Shown in pieces: positions 1 through 9,530 of a DNA stretch of 64,000 nt. The translations under genes and the position numbers were made by a program. Under the pieces are notes generated by a model that was not told where the DNA came from, searched no databases, and saw only the letters and a program-made list of their open reading frames with translations. Origin of the DNA: Mesorhabditis belari (taxonomy: Eukaryota; Nematoda; Chromadorea; Rhabditida; Rhabditidae); NCBI GenBank assembly GCA_958450365.1, contig CAUEEP010000211.1, positions 744,001 through 808,000 of the forward strand, read 5' to 3'. Every line of letters starts with the position of its first letter. The first letter of the stretch is position 1.

Positions 1-330
1 TTTGTATCATTAGATTCGCCAAGTCTTTTCCTATCGATTGGTATAGAAACTGTTTAAATTGAAACACCTCAACACAAAGAAATTTGAGTTCAAAGTTGGA
101 TTGATAATGGAAAAGGGGCGAGGCATTTTAACTTTCCCTTTTTCGGCTCGTTTTCCATTGGCAATCTAACTTTGAGCTCAAATATCTTGGTGTTTAGCCG
201 TCCAATTTCTAAATTATTTATATCATTAGATTCGCCAGGTCTTTCTCTATCGATTGGTATAAAAACTGTTTAAATTGAACGGCTCAACACAAAGATATTT
301 GAGCTTAAAGTTTGCCAATGGGAAAAGGGG
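1..330. repeat. Direct and inverted repeat cluster
   Basis: The stretch around 5-105 (attcgccaagtc, ctatcgattggtata, actgtttaaattga) returns in direct orientation at about 218-318. Between them, at roughly 150-212, part of the unit appears inverted (caatctaactttgagctcaa against ttgagttcaaagttggattg). No open coding exon is visible. It looks like the edge of a fold-back repeat that continues past the left end of the window. Confidence 0.6.
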
Positions 331-447
331 CGGGGCGCGTATTAAATGTTCGACAATTCAACAGAAAAGGTGAATGAGCATATAGGAATGTGTCTTGAGC
401 ACAAACTAAAGTGATTGGTATTTTTTATACCAATACAATATCTTGAT

Positions 448-575
448 TTATAGATATAAAACTAATAAACTGAATATCTTTCAAACTCCCTGAAATACTT
501 TTACTTTTAAAAAGATATACAGCTAATAAACTGAATATCTTTCAAACTCTTTGAAATACTTTTACAATCTTCAGT
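448..575 (+). repeat. Tandem direct repeat, ~65 bp
   Basis: Two adjacent copies share the core actaataaactgaatatctt followed by tcaaactc and gaaatacttttac. No gene is visible in it. Confidence 0.6.
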
Positions 576-595
576 TTTGCTAGCTAAATACTTGG

Positions 596-840
596 GGTAG
601 GCTAATTTCCGCCATTTTATTCGGGCAACAGGGCCATTTGCGCAACTGGATCGTTTGCGCAACTCGCCATAACTTTCTTCTAAGTGGGCTAATCTTTATG
701 ATTTTGGTTTCATTTTGTAGATCTCAATAAGTGTAACAAAATGACATCAAAATCATAAAGATTGGCTGATTTAGAAGAAAGTTATGGCGAGTTGCGCAAA
801 AGAACTAGTTCTGCAAAAAATTTGGCGCAAAGCCAATCCC
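596..840. mobile_element. Palindromic MITE family 5, copy A
   Basis: Left arm: gcgcaactcgccataacttt, then cttctaag and aatctttatgattttggttt. The right arm (about 735-802) is the reverse complement, ending agttatggcgagttgcgc. The two arms fold into one long hairpin. Two more copies lie at 22,318-22,675 in a 5-oxoprolinase intron. There is no coding capacity, so it is a non-autonomous inverted-repeat element; the superfamily is unknown. Confidence 0.7.
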
Positions 841-932
841 AGTAGCCAATCAGTAGCAAAATTTCAAACTCTTTATCATTTTAACTATTGAAATGAAATA
901 GAATGAAATGAATATTCAATTAACAAACTTAC

Positions 933-987
933 CTTGTATAAAAATCAAAAATAGCAGTAAGAATATAGTGAAAAGTTGAGAAATCAT
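933..987 (-). CDS. Orphan first exon with signal peptide
   Basis: On the minus strand an ATG at 987 opens 18 codons of a strongly hydrophobic N-terminus, MISQLFTIFLLLFLIFIQ, a typical secretory signal peptide. The exon ends exactly at a perfect donor (caag/gtaagt, GT at 932-931) in phase 1. The rest of the gene would lie to the left, where only repeats are visible down to base 1, so it continues beyond the window or has been lost. The combination of signal peptide and consensus donor is suggestive, not proof. Confidence 0.4.
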
Positions 988-1171
988 CGATTTTCGTTAA
1001 AAGAAAACAGAAAAATAAATAATAAATCGTCGAAAAAGAGTTTCGAAAAGGTTGAAAAGGCTGAAAGATCTCAAATTGTTCGATAACAAATCAAAAGAAA
1101 CAAAAAAAAGACACCAAATTTTCGTTTCTCCGAAATGGTAAACGATTTGGCAAACGCTAATTGCTAATTTT

Positions 1172-2384
1172 AAGTTACCCCAAAAATTCCATAGATAAGA
1201 GCGGTTTAATTTTTGCCAAAATTTTTTTAAATATTTTAATTTATTATAAAACCAAACAACAACAACAACAACAACAAAAGTAACAATAATTTAACAATAA
1301 TATTTTCAATTTCTATATCGTCATCATCGTTTTGCAAAGAAATATTGTTTGCGTGCTTGGCACTCTTCACTCAAGACATGTTATTTCTTGTTTTGAGGTA
1401 TCTGATCTCACTTGAACTAAAAAAGCACTTTATTCAATAGCCGACTGACTCGGAATCTTTGGGCTCTCACTTGAGCAACTTTCAAACAAGATCGACTTTC
1501 ACACAAGATCGACAATTGAATTAAAAGTGACAATTGTGACAAGTGACAATAAAAACAGAAACAATTTCGTCTTAATTAGGACACAACTTTCACACAATGA
1601 GAGGAAAGCAGTAAAAAAAAGAAAGATAACAAAAAAACAAATGAACAACAATTGCTTGCAACAGCAGCAACAGTTGCAACAGCAGCAACAGTTGCAACAG
1701 CAGCAACAGTTGCAACAGTTGCAGCAGCAGCAACAGTTGCAACAGCAGCAACAGTTGCAACAGCAGCAACAGTTGCAACAGCAGCAACAGTTGCAACAGC
1801 AGCAACAGTTGCAACAGCAGCAACAGTTGCAACAGCAGCAACAGTTGCAACAGCAGCAACAGTTGCAACAGCAGCAACAGTTGCAACAGCAGCAACAGTT
1901 GCAACAGCAGCAACAGTTGCAACAGCAGCAACAGTTGCAACAGCAGCAACAGTCTTTAGCACAAGATACTCAGCTAACAAGCTAGAAAACAATAAATGAT
2001 TTGGGGCGCGAAAAAGGAATAAAGGCGCACCGATTTCCTCAATACTTTCCCAATTTTAGGCTGTCAGAGTTAGATAACTTTTAGTGGATATTCGCCACAC
2101 GTTTATATCCATACAGGAAAAATCGTTTTTGAGATTTTCAACATCACATAGCGCTTTTTCAAAGCTATGTATGATAGTGTCAGAAGAGATGGAAAAAAAA
2201 AACTTTTGCTGACCAAAAATGCTGCTTTTTGGTAGCTCATTCTTTTTCTGATTCCGCTTTTTGTATAATTTGCATTGGCTTCGTTTACCATCCATTTTTT
2301 TCCCCATTAATATCCATAACAAAATTTCAGAAAAAGGTATTTTTTTTTTTTAGCGAAAACCGCTCTTATCTTTGGAAATTTAGG
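1172..2384. repeat. Inverted repeat pair flanking the CAG-rich minisatellite
   Basis: The sequence at 1180-1216 (ccatagataagagcggttt) is repeated inverted at 2346-2384 (aaaccgctcttatctttgg), about 32 of 37 bases matching. The pair brackets the 1,527-1,985 repeat ORF. They could be the ends of one element, or two copies of the same small repeat in opposite orientation. Confidence 0.5.
1527..1985 (+). repeat. 18-bp CAG-rich minisatellite with an open reading frame
   Basis: From about 1,656 to 1,952 the unit cagcagcaacagttgcaa is repeated roughly 16 times, almost without error, with one irregular unit near 1,705-1,730. In the + frame it encodes QQQQQL repeats (152 codons in total from an ATG-less start near 1,527). 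The repeat is free of stops in several frames on both strands, so openness alone says nothing about coding. No splice sites or conserved domain are seen. It may be a real polyglutamine protein or simply a minisatellite. Confidence 0.6.
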
Positions 2385-2432
2385 GTAAAGGCCAGATGGC
2401 CGACCGGTTAGAAGTCTTGTCTTTTAAGCGGA
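2384..2432 (+). repeat. tRNA-derived SINE, truncated copy
   Basis: About 46 bases (gccagatggccgaccggtta, then gaagtcttgtcttttaagcg) are identical to the start of the fuller copy at 3,164. The copy stops before the B-box. It has a Pol III A-box-like segment (tggccgaccggtta). Confidence 0.6.
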
Positions 2433-2540
2433 AGGTTGTTTATTGTTTAATTTTAATTGTTTTAATTGTTTTATTGAAAAGCTTGATATAAATAGTCAAA
2501 GATTTAGCCTTAGAAACTAAACTTTATAAAATTAATTTTA

Positions 2541-3052
2541 TTGGGTTGATGCATAATTATCCGGACTTCTTTTATAAATGATTTTATTTAACAAAAAAAT
2601 AACATAAATAGTTAGAAAAATATGTTTAATTGATTATTCTGGAGCATATTCACCGCCTACATCAATAACTGATTGCCATTTGCTTGGAAGACGATCGATT
2701 CCACGAGCGAAGAATAAACGATCTTTGGAGGCAATCCACGCTTTAACATCGTCTATCAAGTCATCCAAATCGTTGTAGATCTTATTTGTTTGCCAATTTT
2801 TGAGCGATCGATTGACGTGGTAGTCCGTTGGGGCTTCTCCAGTTCTTTGAGATCGCGAAACGACTCTGCGGCAGACCATCCCTTTTCGAAGTGGTAGAGC
2901 ATGATATGGCGAAGATGGATATGATTGTCGACACGCATTTTGTTCACTAAAGAATAACGAATATTTAAAAAAAAGAAATAGACAAAAAGCTTTCAAAACA
3001 AAAAAGATACAAGCACGCAAAAAGAAGTCCGGATAATTATGCATCAACCCAA
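2541..3052 (-). mobile_element. Deleted mariner-type element with transposase ends
   Basis: Perfect ~32-bp terminal inverted repeats start ttgggttgatgcataattat and are flanked by TA on both sides (2,539-2,540 and 3,053-3,054), the Tc1/mariner target duplication. The 512-bp interior encodes, on the minus strand, only the two ends of a mariner-type transposase: an N-terminal helix-turn-helix piece (IRL-like LRHIMLYHFEKGWSAAESFR near 2,855-2,915) and a C-terminal piece (FARGIDRLPSKWQSVID near 2,650-2,700). The catalytic DDD/E core is missing. It is an internal-deletion derivative, unable to move by itself. Confidence 0.85.
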
Positions 3053-3163
3053 TATAAAATATAAAATCTATTGATTTTTATCAATTTCTTTAAAGATTAT
3101 TAAAGAAAGCTTTTGAAAAGTTTCAATTTTCCAATAAAAACTTTAAGCTTTAAGCATTAAAGC

Positions 3164-3262
3164 GCCAGATGGCCGACCGGTTAGAAGTCTTGTCTTTTAA
3201 GCGGAAGGTCGAGGGTTCAATCACGCTGGCAAGATAAAAATGTTTCTTTTTCCCACCAAGTG
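3164..3262 (+). repeat. tRNA-derived SINE, fuller copy
   Basis: A tRNA-like head has an A-box-like segment (tggccgaccggtta) and a B-box (gagggttcaatcac); the first bases gccag can pair with ctggc at 3,226-3,230, as in an acceptor stem. It is followed by a shared tail (agataaaaatgtttcttttt). The third copy is at 21,134-21,234. The anticodon arm pairs poorly, so this is a tRNA-derived repeat and not a working tRNA. Confidence 0.65.
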
Positions 3263-3709
3263 GGTTTTTTTCTTTCACAACATTTGGGTAATAGGGATAA
3301 TAGGGGTAACGGCCGCAGTGCCATAAAAATTGTGTATTTAGACCGTTATGTCTTATTATATGTATCCTTTGTTTGTATCACATTATTGGCTTTCAATAAA
3401 TGTATTTTTTTTTTCTTTTTTTTTAAAAGATTTTCAAAAACGATAAAGTTTTATACAAATTGAAAACGAAATTTTCATTTAAAACTTAAGATTTTTGATT
3501 ATTTTTATACGAAAAATTGATATTTAAAAGTGTTTTGAGCAAAATATTATTTGTTTTTTTCGTTTTTTTCGTTTTTTTCTTTTTTTTCGTCAAAATTTCA
3601 AAAGATAGTTAATATTTTTCAAAACAATCATTCAATTTTTATCATTTTTCTCAATTTTTCCACGAATTTTGGCTGAAAAAAGGAAGTTAAATAATGAAAA
3701 GTGAAAAAC

Positions 3710-3802
3710 ATTATCGTTTTATCGTTCGTTATCGTTTTATCGTTTTATTCGTTTTATTCGTTTTATTCGTTTTATTCGTTTTATCGTTCGTTATCGTTTT
3801 AT
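3710..3802. repeat. Short tandem repeat, gttttattc unit
   Basis: About nine copies of a 9-10 base unit (gttttattc / gttttatcgttc). No gene between 3,265 and 3,710 is visible; that stretch is AT-rich. Confidence 0.8.
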
Positions 3803-3814
3803 TCAAAACTACAC

Positions 3815-4402
3815 TGAATTGTGCAGAAAAGTAGCTCTTTTTTTGTGAAATCTTATTTGATTCTTTGATTTTGAATATCTCTTTTCGATCTCGGCCGTAC
3901 TTCAATGCGATGGCACTCAACAGAGACGAGTGACCAACATGAGATTCCTGCAAGCGGTGATCGACCAAGAGTGCGAGCTGAAGTGTCCAGGTGGGACAAG
4001 GATAGCGAGGGTCACCGGTCAACTCGTCTACGTTCCAAACTATGGAAATCGATGGCTCACTGGAGACGCGACGATGAAGGAGCGATCAATGTGGGACGAG
4101 TTGAAGGAGTGAGCAATGTGGGACGAGTTGAAGGAGTGAGCAATGTGGGACGAGTTGAAGGAGTGATCAATGTGGGACGAGATGAAGGAGTGATCAATGT
4201 GGGATGGGATCAAGGAGTTCGCGGAGGTGACGGATCATCTTCCCATCCTTCTAAGTTTTATTGCCGTAATGCTTCTCTTGCCCAAGTTTCTCAAATTTGT
4301 TTTTAGATTGTTTTTTAGGCTTTTTGTGCGCCGGAGTGTGCAGAAAAGTAGCTCTTTTCTGTGAAATCTTATTTGATGCTTTGATTTTGAATATCTCTGA
4401 TT
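3815..4402. repeat. ~68-bp direct repeats bracketing a tandem repeat
   Basis: Copies at about 3,815-3,885 and 4,332-4,402 share gtgcagaaaagtagctcttt and tgaaatcttatttgat. Between them (4,080-4,215) lies a 27-bp tandem repeat of about five units (gtgggacgagttgaaggagt, then gagcaat). Short ORFs through the tandem repeat are a by-product of the 27-bp (9-codon) period. No conserved domain is seen. Confidence 0.7.
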
Positions 4403-4524
4403 CTCTTGTCCTTCCTCTAAAGATCTCTAAAGATCCCACTTTCTATGCTTTTCCTTTGACTTTTGAAACACTGAATAAACGATTGATTTATTGTATTTTC
4501 TCGCTAGATTAGTGATTTTGCTAT

Positions 4525-4840
4525 TAGGGTGGTGCAAAAGAAACTGCCGATTTGACGGTAAATTTTAAAAAAGATGGCGTTCGATGGTGCCATGATCACA
4601 ATGGAATATTTTCGCAAGATCTCGAGCAGATTGGCATGGATCGGCCTGAATAACGTCCCTCAGCTTGGCTTCGTTCACGACTTCTGGCCTCGAACCGTGC
4701 TCATAATCTTCCAAAGTCTGGTCTCCCTCTCGGAATCGTTGAAGTCAAGTCTGACACTGCCTGAGAGACAAACTGCCATCTCCGAAAGCAGCACAGAGAA
4801 CGATGTGATTCGGCAGCAGACTTTCCAGAATTTTGAAGTT
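4525..4840 (-). pseudogene. Mariner transposase fragment
   Basis: On the minus strand the frame ending near 4,574 reads EDYEHGSRPEVVNEAKLRDV and then IQADPCQSARDLAKIFHCDH, followed by GTIERHL. This is the second half of the mariner paired-type DNA-binding region (GRP linker plus HTH). Upstream (towards 4,840) the frame is broken near QRFREGDQTLED. The catalytic part is absent. A terminal-repeat-like segment (ggtggtgcaaaagaaactgc) sits at about 4,530. This is an old fragment. Confidence 0.75.
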
Positions 4841-4984
4841 ATCTTATATTATATTTATATTTATATTTTATATTTATATCATTTTGTAGCGAATTCAATT
4901 CTGCGTCGATTGATAAGAAATTTGTGAGTTTATTATTAGAAATTGCGGGCACTACAACGTTTCATTCAAAATCGGCGGGAATCC

Positions 4985-5425
4985 CATAGCTCGATTATGA
5001 ATTTCAGCCGATTGATTTTCAGCCGATTATGAATGATTGGGTCCAGGGGCATCCAATCAACAAGTATTTGTTATCATTCAACCCAGAATCATTGATAATT
5101 ATGTTCAATTTTTTAAATTAGCAAGATTTGATAAAAAGGAAAAAAATTAGAGCAAAAAAAAACTATTTTTTCGAGAGAAAACTTTCAAGTCCCGTAATTT
5201 TTTTTCTTTTTATCAAATCTTGCTAATTTAAAAAATTGAACATAATTATCAATGATTCTGGGTTGAATGATAACAAATACTTGTTGATTGGATGCCCCTG
5301 GACCCAATCATTCGATTCTGGTTGAATGATAACAAATACTTGTTGATTGGATGCCCCTGGACCCACCCATTCATAATCAGCTGAAATTCATCATCAGCTG
5401 AAATTCATAATCGGCTACGACATAT
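4985..5425. repeat. Large fold-back (inverted repeat) element
   Basis: The left arm (about 5,030-5,150: gattgggtccaggggcatcc, caatcaacaagtatttgtta, tcattcaacccagaatcatt) is mirrored at about 5,200-5,315. A further partial right-arm copy follows at 5,315-5,370 and the outer cataatcggct segments are repeated. The spacer is only ~50 bases. No coding sequence is present. It resembles a fold-back or MITE palindrome with a duplicated right arm. Confidence 0.75.
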
Positions 5426-5583
5426 ATATATAGTAATGATCTGATTTGTAAAATTATAGATCTAAATTTTAAAATAGAGATTTGATATTGTTTTGAATTC
5501 TAAACAATCAAAAAGTACTTACCAAGATTGAATAATCAGGGACTCCCTGTCTTTTGGGCGACTTTTTCCCCCAAGGTGCCAGG

Positions 5584-5669
5584 GCCGCATTAGCTCAGTT
5601 GGTAGAGCGTCAGACTTTTACGAATCGAAAGCAATCTGAATGTCAGGGGTTCGAGCCCCCTATGCGGCT
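5584..5669 (+). tRNA. tRNA-Lys(UUU)-like with 13-base intron, copy 1
   Basis: A full cloverleaf can be drawn: acceptor GCCGCAT/ATGCGGC, D stem GCTC/GAGC, anticodon stem TCAGA/TCTGA, T stem AGGGG/CCCCT with loop TTCGAGC. The anticodon loop reads CTTTTA, then 13 extra bases (cgaatcgaaagca), then A, which is the standard position (37/38) of a tRNA intron; the intron contains AAA that can pair with anticodon UUU. The spliced length is 73. The discriminator base is T, unusual for tRNA-Lys, and two flanked copies exist nearby, so it may be a tRNA-like repeat rather than a translating tRNA. Confidence 0.6.
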
Positions 5670-5891
5670 AATCACTTTTGTTTTTTTCAAAAAGCAATTT
5701 ATTTGCTTCTTCTGGTCAATTCAAGGTTTTGGCCGTGACTATTCCTTGACTTTGGCTTGGCCTCAGAAATTCATTCTCGGTCCAGCGTGGTTTCACTGAT
5801 TCACTGACAATTTTCAAGTGGCAAGATTCTATGGGTTCAACAAGATTCCACTCGCCGTCTTTTGGGACCCTTTTTCCCCCACCGAAGCATG

Positions 5892-5978
5892 GCCGCATTA
5901 GCTCAGTTGGTAGAGTCTGACGACTTTTACGAATCGAAAGCAATCTGAATGTCAGGGGTTCGAGCCCCCTATGCGGCT
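5892..5978 (+). pseudogene. tRNA-Lys-like unit, copy 2 (damaged)
   Basis: The acceptor, T arm and intron match the copy at 5,584, but the D/anticodon junction reads agagtctgacgac instead of agagcgtcagac, which destroys the D stem and anticodon stem. Upstream (cccttttt plus cccc) and downstream (gctaattatctttt) flanks also match the other copies. Confidence 0.65.
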
Positions 5979-7331
5979 AATTATCTTTTGGATTTTTGCA
6001 AAAACTATTTAGAATAGTAAGACTGATATAATGAAAGCTAAAAGAGAGCTAAATGAAAGCTAAATGCTAAATGAAATCGGCTAATCACTTTTGCATTTTT
6101 CTAAAATTTCTTAAATGTTCAGAAACAGTAAACAACCCAATGAAGAACTAAACTTTCACTAAAATTTGGTAAGACTTTTCATTGTTTTTCCGTTCTGAAA
6201 CAAAGTTTTCTAGTTTCCACAGAAATTCCCGTCTACGTTTTCAAAAAGCAATGTTGAACTTGTTGAATTCAAAATTCGATTAAATAAACGGCTTTCATTG
6301 TGCATTTTTTGTGTGAGGTCATCACTTATAAAACGCAAAAATTTCAAACAAAAAAGAAATCCAACAATGCAAATTTTCCAAACAACTCAAAGAACGTGAT
6401 TTTCGGTAAAAACTCACAGGTCAATGGAAGCTTTTGACCAACTTTCGCGTGATCGTTTTAATTGGAATTTCCGCCAACGCGCAAACAATGTTCAAAAAAT
6501 TCTGTATAAAATGGCCGAATGATGTGAGGGGAAATATTGAAAAGTGAGCTCACTATTCGGGCCACAACAAAACACATTTAAATCCCTCTCTATTCACACC
6601 TAAAGGATCTTCGAAAGGAAAAGGTTTGTGGGATTTATGAAAGATATTCAATCAGTTACCGTATACATAGAGAAAACGTTTCTCTTGACTTTTCCTAAAT
6701 CTTGTCCCTTTTCCCTTTTAAGCCAGACAAAAAGGTGAATAAATTGGATAAAAATCGAGACAAGATTACGGTAGAAAGAGAAAGGACAGAGTTTAAGGAA
6801 ATGGATTGATGAAGAAGGAATTTCCGTCTTTACAATATTCATAGAAGCATTTTTCCAGCTCAAATTGCAATATAATAGTTCTACTTTTCCTTAAATAAGA
6901 GCAATACCGGTGAAAATCCAAAAACAAATGAATCCTATTAGATTCAGCTAATTGAGAAAAGCCCTTTGGGTCGGTTTAATTACCCAAGTTTTGAGTTCTT
7001 TGATGCTTGGTAGAGGAAAAACGATCTGGAGAGCAAAATTGAAGAGTTTTTCTCGAAATTCGCCACGATATAGTTTCAGAATGAGGCTGAATATGGACAG
7101 AAAAGAATAAAAAAAAAATCACCGTTTGATCTGCTTTGTGCGCTCTTTTCATGTCACTCACATGAAAAATTTGGGGTCTGGCACACTGCTCTAGGTGAAC
7201 TCCTCGAGAAAAGTCCTTTGGGCCGGTTTAATTACCCAAGTTTTAAGTCCTTTGATGCTTGTAGAGGAAAAGCGATCTGGTACACTTTGGTAGTTAAATT
7301 TAATGATATAATCGACTTTCCAAGGAGAATC

Positions 7332-7555
7332 TACCGTAAATAGAATCCCATCCGAATAATGGAACGGAGTGTCGCGTAGTCTAGCTTTGATCGCGTTTTT
7401 CTTGACCCTTTTTTAAGCTACAATTTGCGCTTAGAGATAAAAAAAAAAGCTGGCGTTCAGCGCTTATTTTGGAAAGAACGAGCTTCGAAAGAATGAAATA
7501 CTAAACTTTTGCGACTACGCAACTGTACTAGAGTACTATTACAGTATTTATGGTA
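7332..7555. mobile_element. MITE family 1, diverged copy
   Basis: The ends are taccgtaaata and tatttatggta, with inner motifs gtcgcgtagtctagcttt and gcgactacgcaac shared with the copies at 23,299 and 62,877. There is no coding capacity. Terminal TA fits a TA target duplication. Confidence 0.6.
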
Positions 7556-7627
7556 TATTTTTTAATAACAACTATAGAAACCTTTACATTATTCATAGGA
7601 GCATTTTTTTCAGCTCAAAATGCAATA

Positions 7628-7849
7628 TACCGTATTTTCTCTAATAGTAGTGCACCCAGAGCGTCGCCTAAATTCCTCGCAATCTCGAGAACCGCTTATC
7701 AGAACCTATCGATGTGGGATCGGAAAATGTAGCTGACGATGAGATCTAGTGGGGGATTAGAGGGTTGAGCTTCTGCAAAAGCTTTGAAACCGTCAAATAG
7801 TCATCAACTCGGCTCGGCGGAGTGCACTAATATTAAAGAAAATACGGTA
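7628..7849. mobile_element. MITE family 2, copy A
   Basis: 222 bp with terminal inverted repeats taccgtattttctctaatag / attaaagaaaatacggta. The inner parts (ccgcttatcagaacc; gacgatgagatctagtgggg; gtcatcaactcggctcg) recur in copy B at 20,788-21,262. Confidence 0.75.
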
Positions 7850-8874
7850 ATAATTCTACTTTTCCTTGAACAAGAGCAATACCGGTGAAAATCCAAAAAC
7901 AAATTAGTCTTATTAGATTGAGTACTCTTTGTTTGTATCTGTTGCTCATCAGCTTTTTGGTTTCTTTAAACAAACGTTGGTTTGCTTGTATTAAATTGCT
8001 AAGAATTGCTAAGATTGCTAATAATTAAAAAGTGTGTTTAATTTTCGATATTTTAAGACAAATTTTGACTTATTATGATGCAAATTCGCGAAGAAATTAT
8101 TCTCATTTATCTCTTAAAAAAGAAAAGAAAAAAAAAACAGTAGGACAAATAATTTTCTGATATAAATAAAACAATAAAAAGGCAAAATTTAAAGGCAATT
8201 TAATTGGTCTAATAATAGCATTTCTTAGCATAATTTATAAAGGATTACAAGCGAGTCCAATTAGCCCAATCAATTCAGATCATTGGCTGAAACTCAGTCA
8301 GCTGACAGGAGTGACAGAATAGCTGAATAGATAGTTACTTGCTTTTAAAATTCATTTACTTGAAAACTTTCTCCGTCCATCCACCCCCGCAACCATAGTT
8401 ATCCCCAGTGCAATCCACGATTTGCTGGAAAGGAAAATCTTTTGCTCTGTACAGGAGTGGTCTGTACTAAATTGAAGTAAAGCAGACTGGAGTGCATTGC
8501 ATTTTTGCGTTACATGCTTAGTTGACCATGGTACTGGTGATGTACTCTGAACTTTTTATTTTCTCTTTTTCTATTTAAAATAGATTTTTGTAGAAGAGAA
8601 AGGTTAAGGGGTTTATTTTGAAAGTTTGACTCTTGAAATTTGAAAGTTCGACTCTTAAAAGCAAAATAAGAGCTTTTAAAACACTTGAGAAGTATTTTGT
8701 AGAGAAGTGGTAGGGGTTTTTCAATAAAATAAATCGTCTTTTGTGTTTTGATTGATTTACTGTTTCTAAAACGGTTAATGAAGATAGCATACCAGCACGT
8801 TGAATTGAGTTTTGTCGATCAGAACTGAAGAATTGCTCGTGGTTTCAATCGAGTAACAAACTTTGAACTCAGCT

Positions 8875-9097
8875 GCTTCCCCTCTCTTTCTCTTCTCTTC
8901 CTCTCTCTCTCTCTTTCTCTTCTCTCTTTCTTTCTCTTCTCTTTCTCTCGCTCTCTTCCTCTCTCTCTTTCTTTCTCTTCTCTTTCTCTTTCTCTCTCTC
9001 TCTCTTCTTTTTCTCTCTCTTTCTTTCTCTTCTCTTTATCTCTCTCTTTCTCTCTCTCTTTCTTCTCTCTCTCTTTCTTTCTCTTTCTCTCTAGTAT
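8875..9097. repeat. CT-rich low-complexity tract
   Basis: About 220 bases of irregular (CT)n/(CTTT)n. Both strands give long ORFs only because of the base bias; these are not genes. Confidence 0.9.
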
Positions 9098-9530
9098 AAC
9101 ATGAAATAAACAGAATAATTGGTTCAACAATTATCAAATATTCGCAAGCGTCGATAGATTTTGAGCATTTGAACATAGCATTTGATCAAAAATCCACCAA
9201 ACAGCTAAACATCTAAACTAAACAGCCAAAATGAGCTCAAAAATGAGCTGAATCATTAACATCTCCTTTCTAGTGCACTCAATGCTTACATTTTCTTATG
9301 ATATCAAATCCCTACAAGAAAAGGAAGAAACTGTGCCTAGATTTTGTTTGTTAGCAAATCGATATTACGGTAGCGAATCGAAGCAAACTTCTAGAATCTA
9401 TAGTTATAGAATCTACTGTAGCAAACTTCTAGAATCTATGAGAAATTGTGAAACATTCCAATTGAATACAATATAAAGAGAAAAAGAAAGCTTTTAAGCA
9501 CAAAGTACACAATGTTTTTTTTTTTTTAGA

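Larger units (their letters stand above)
6845..7925. repeat. Dispersed repeat fragments
   Basis: A segment with gagcaataccggtgaaaatc at about 6,898-6,950 recurs at 7,872-7,925. A neighbouring one (ggtttaattacccaagtttt) at about 6,975-7,035 recurs at 7,215-7,275. No coding exon is recognised from 6,000 to 9,500. Confidence 0.6.

Noticed and set aside
1576..1999. Long minus-strand and alternative-frame ORFs (ATVAAV, LLLLLQ repeats) through the CAG-rich repeat
   Set aside because: They are by-products of an 18-bp period with no stop codon; no splice sites or domains support them.
4080..4215. Possible CRISPR-like array (regular 27-bp repeats)
   Set aside because: Units are directly adjacent without unique spacers, and the host is a eukaryote.
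8819..9130. Arg/Glu-rich and Ser/Leu-rich ORFs
   Set aside because: Pure CT/GA low-complexity DNA.
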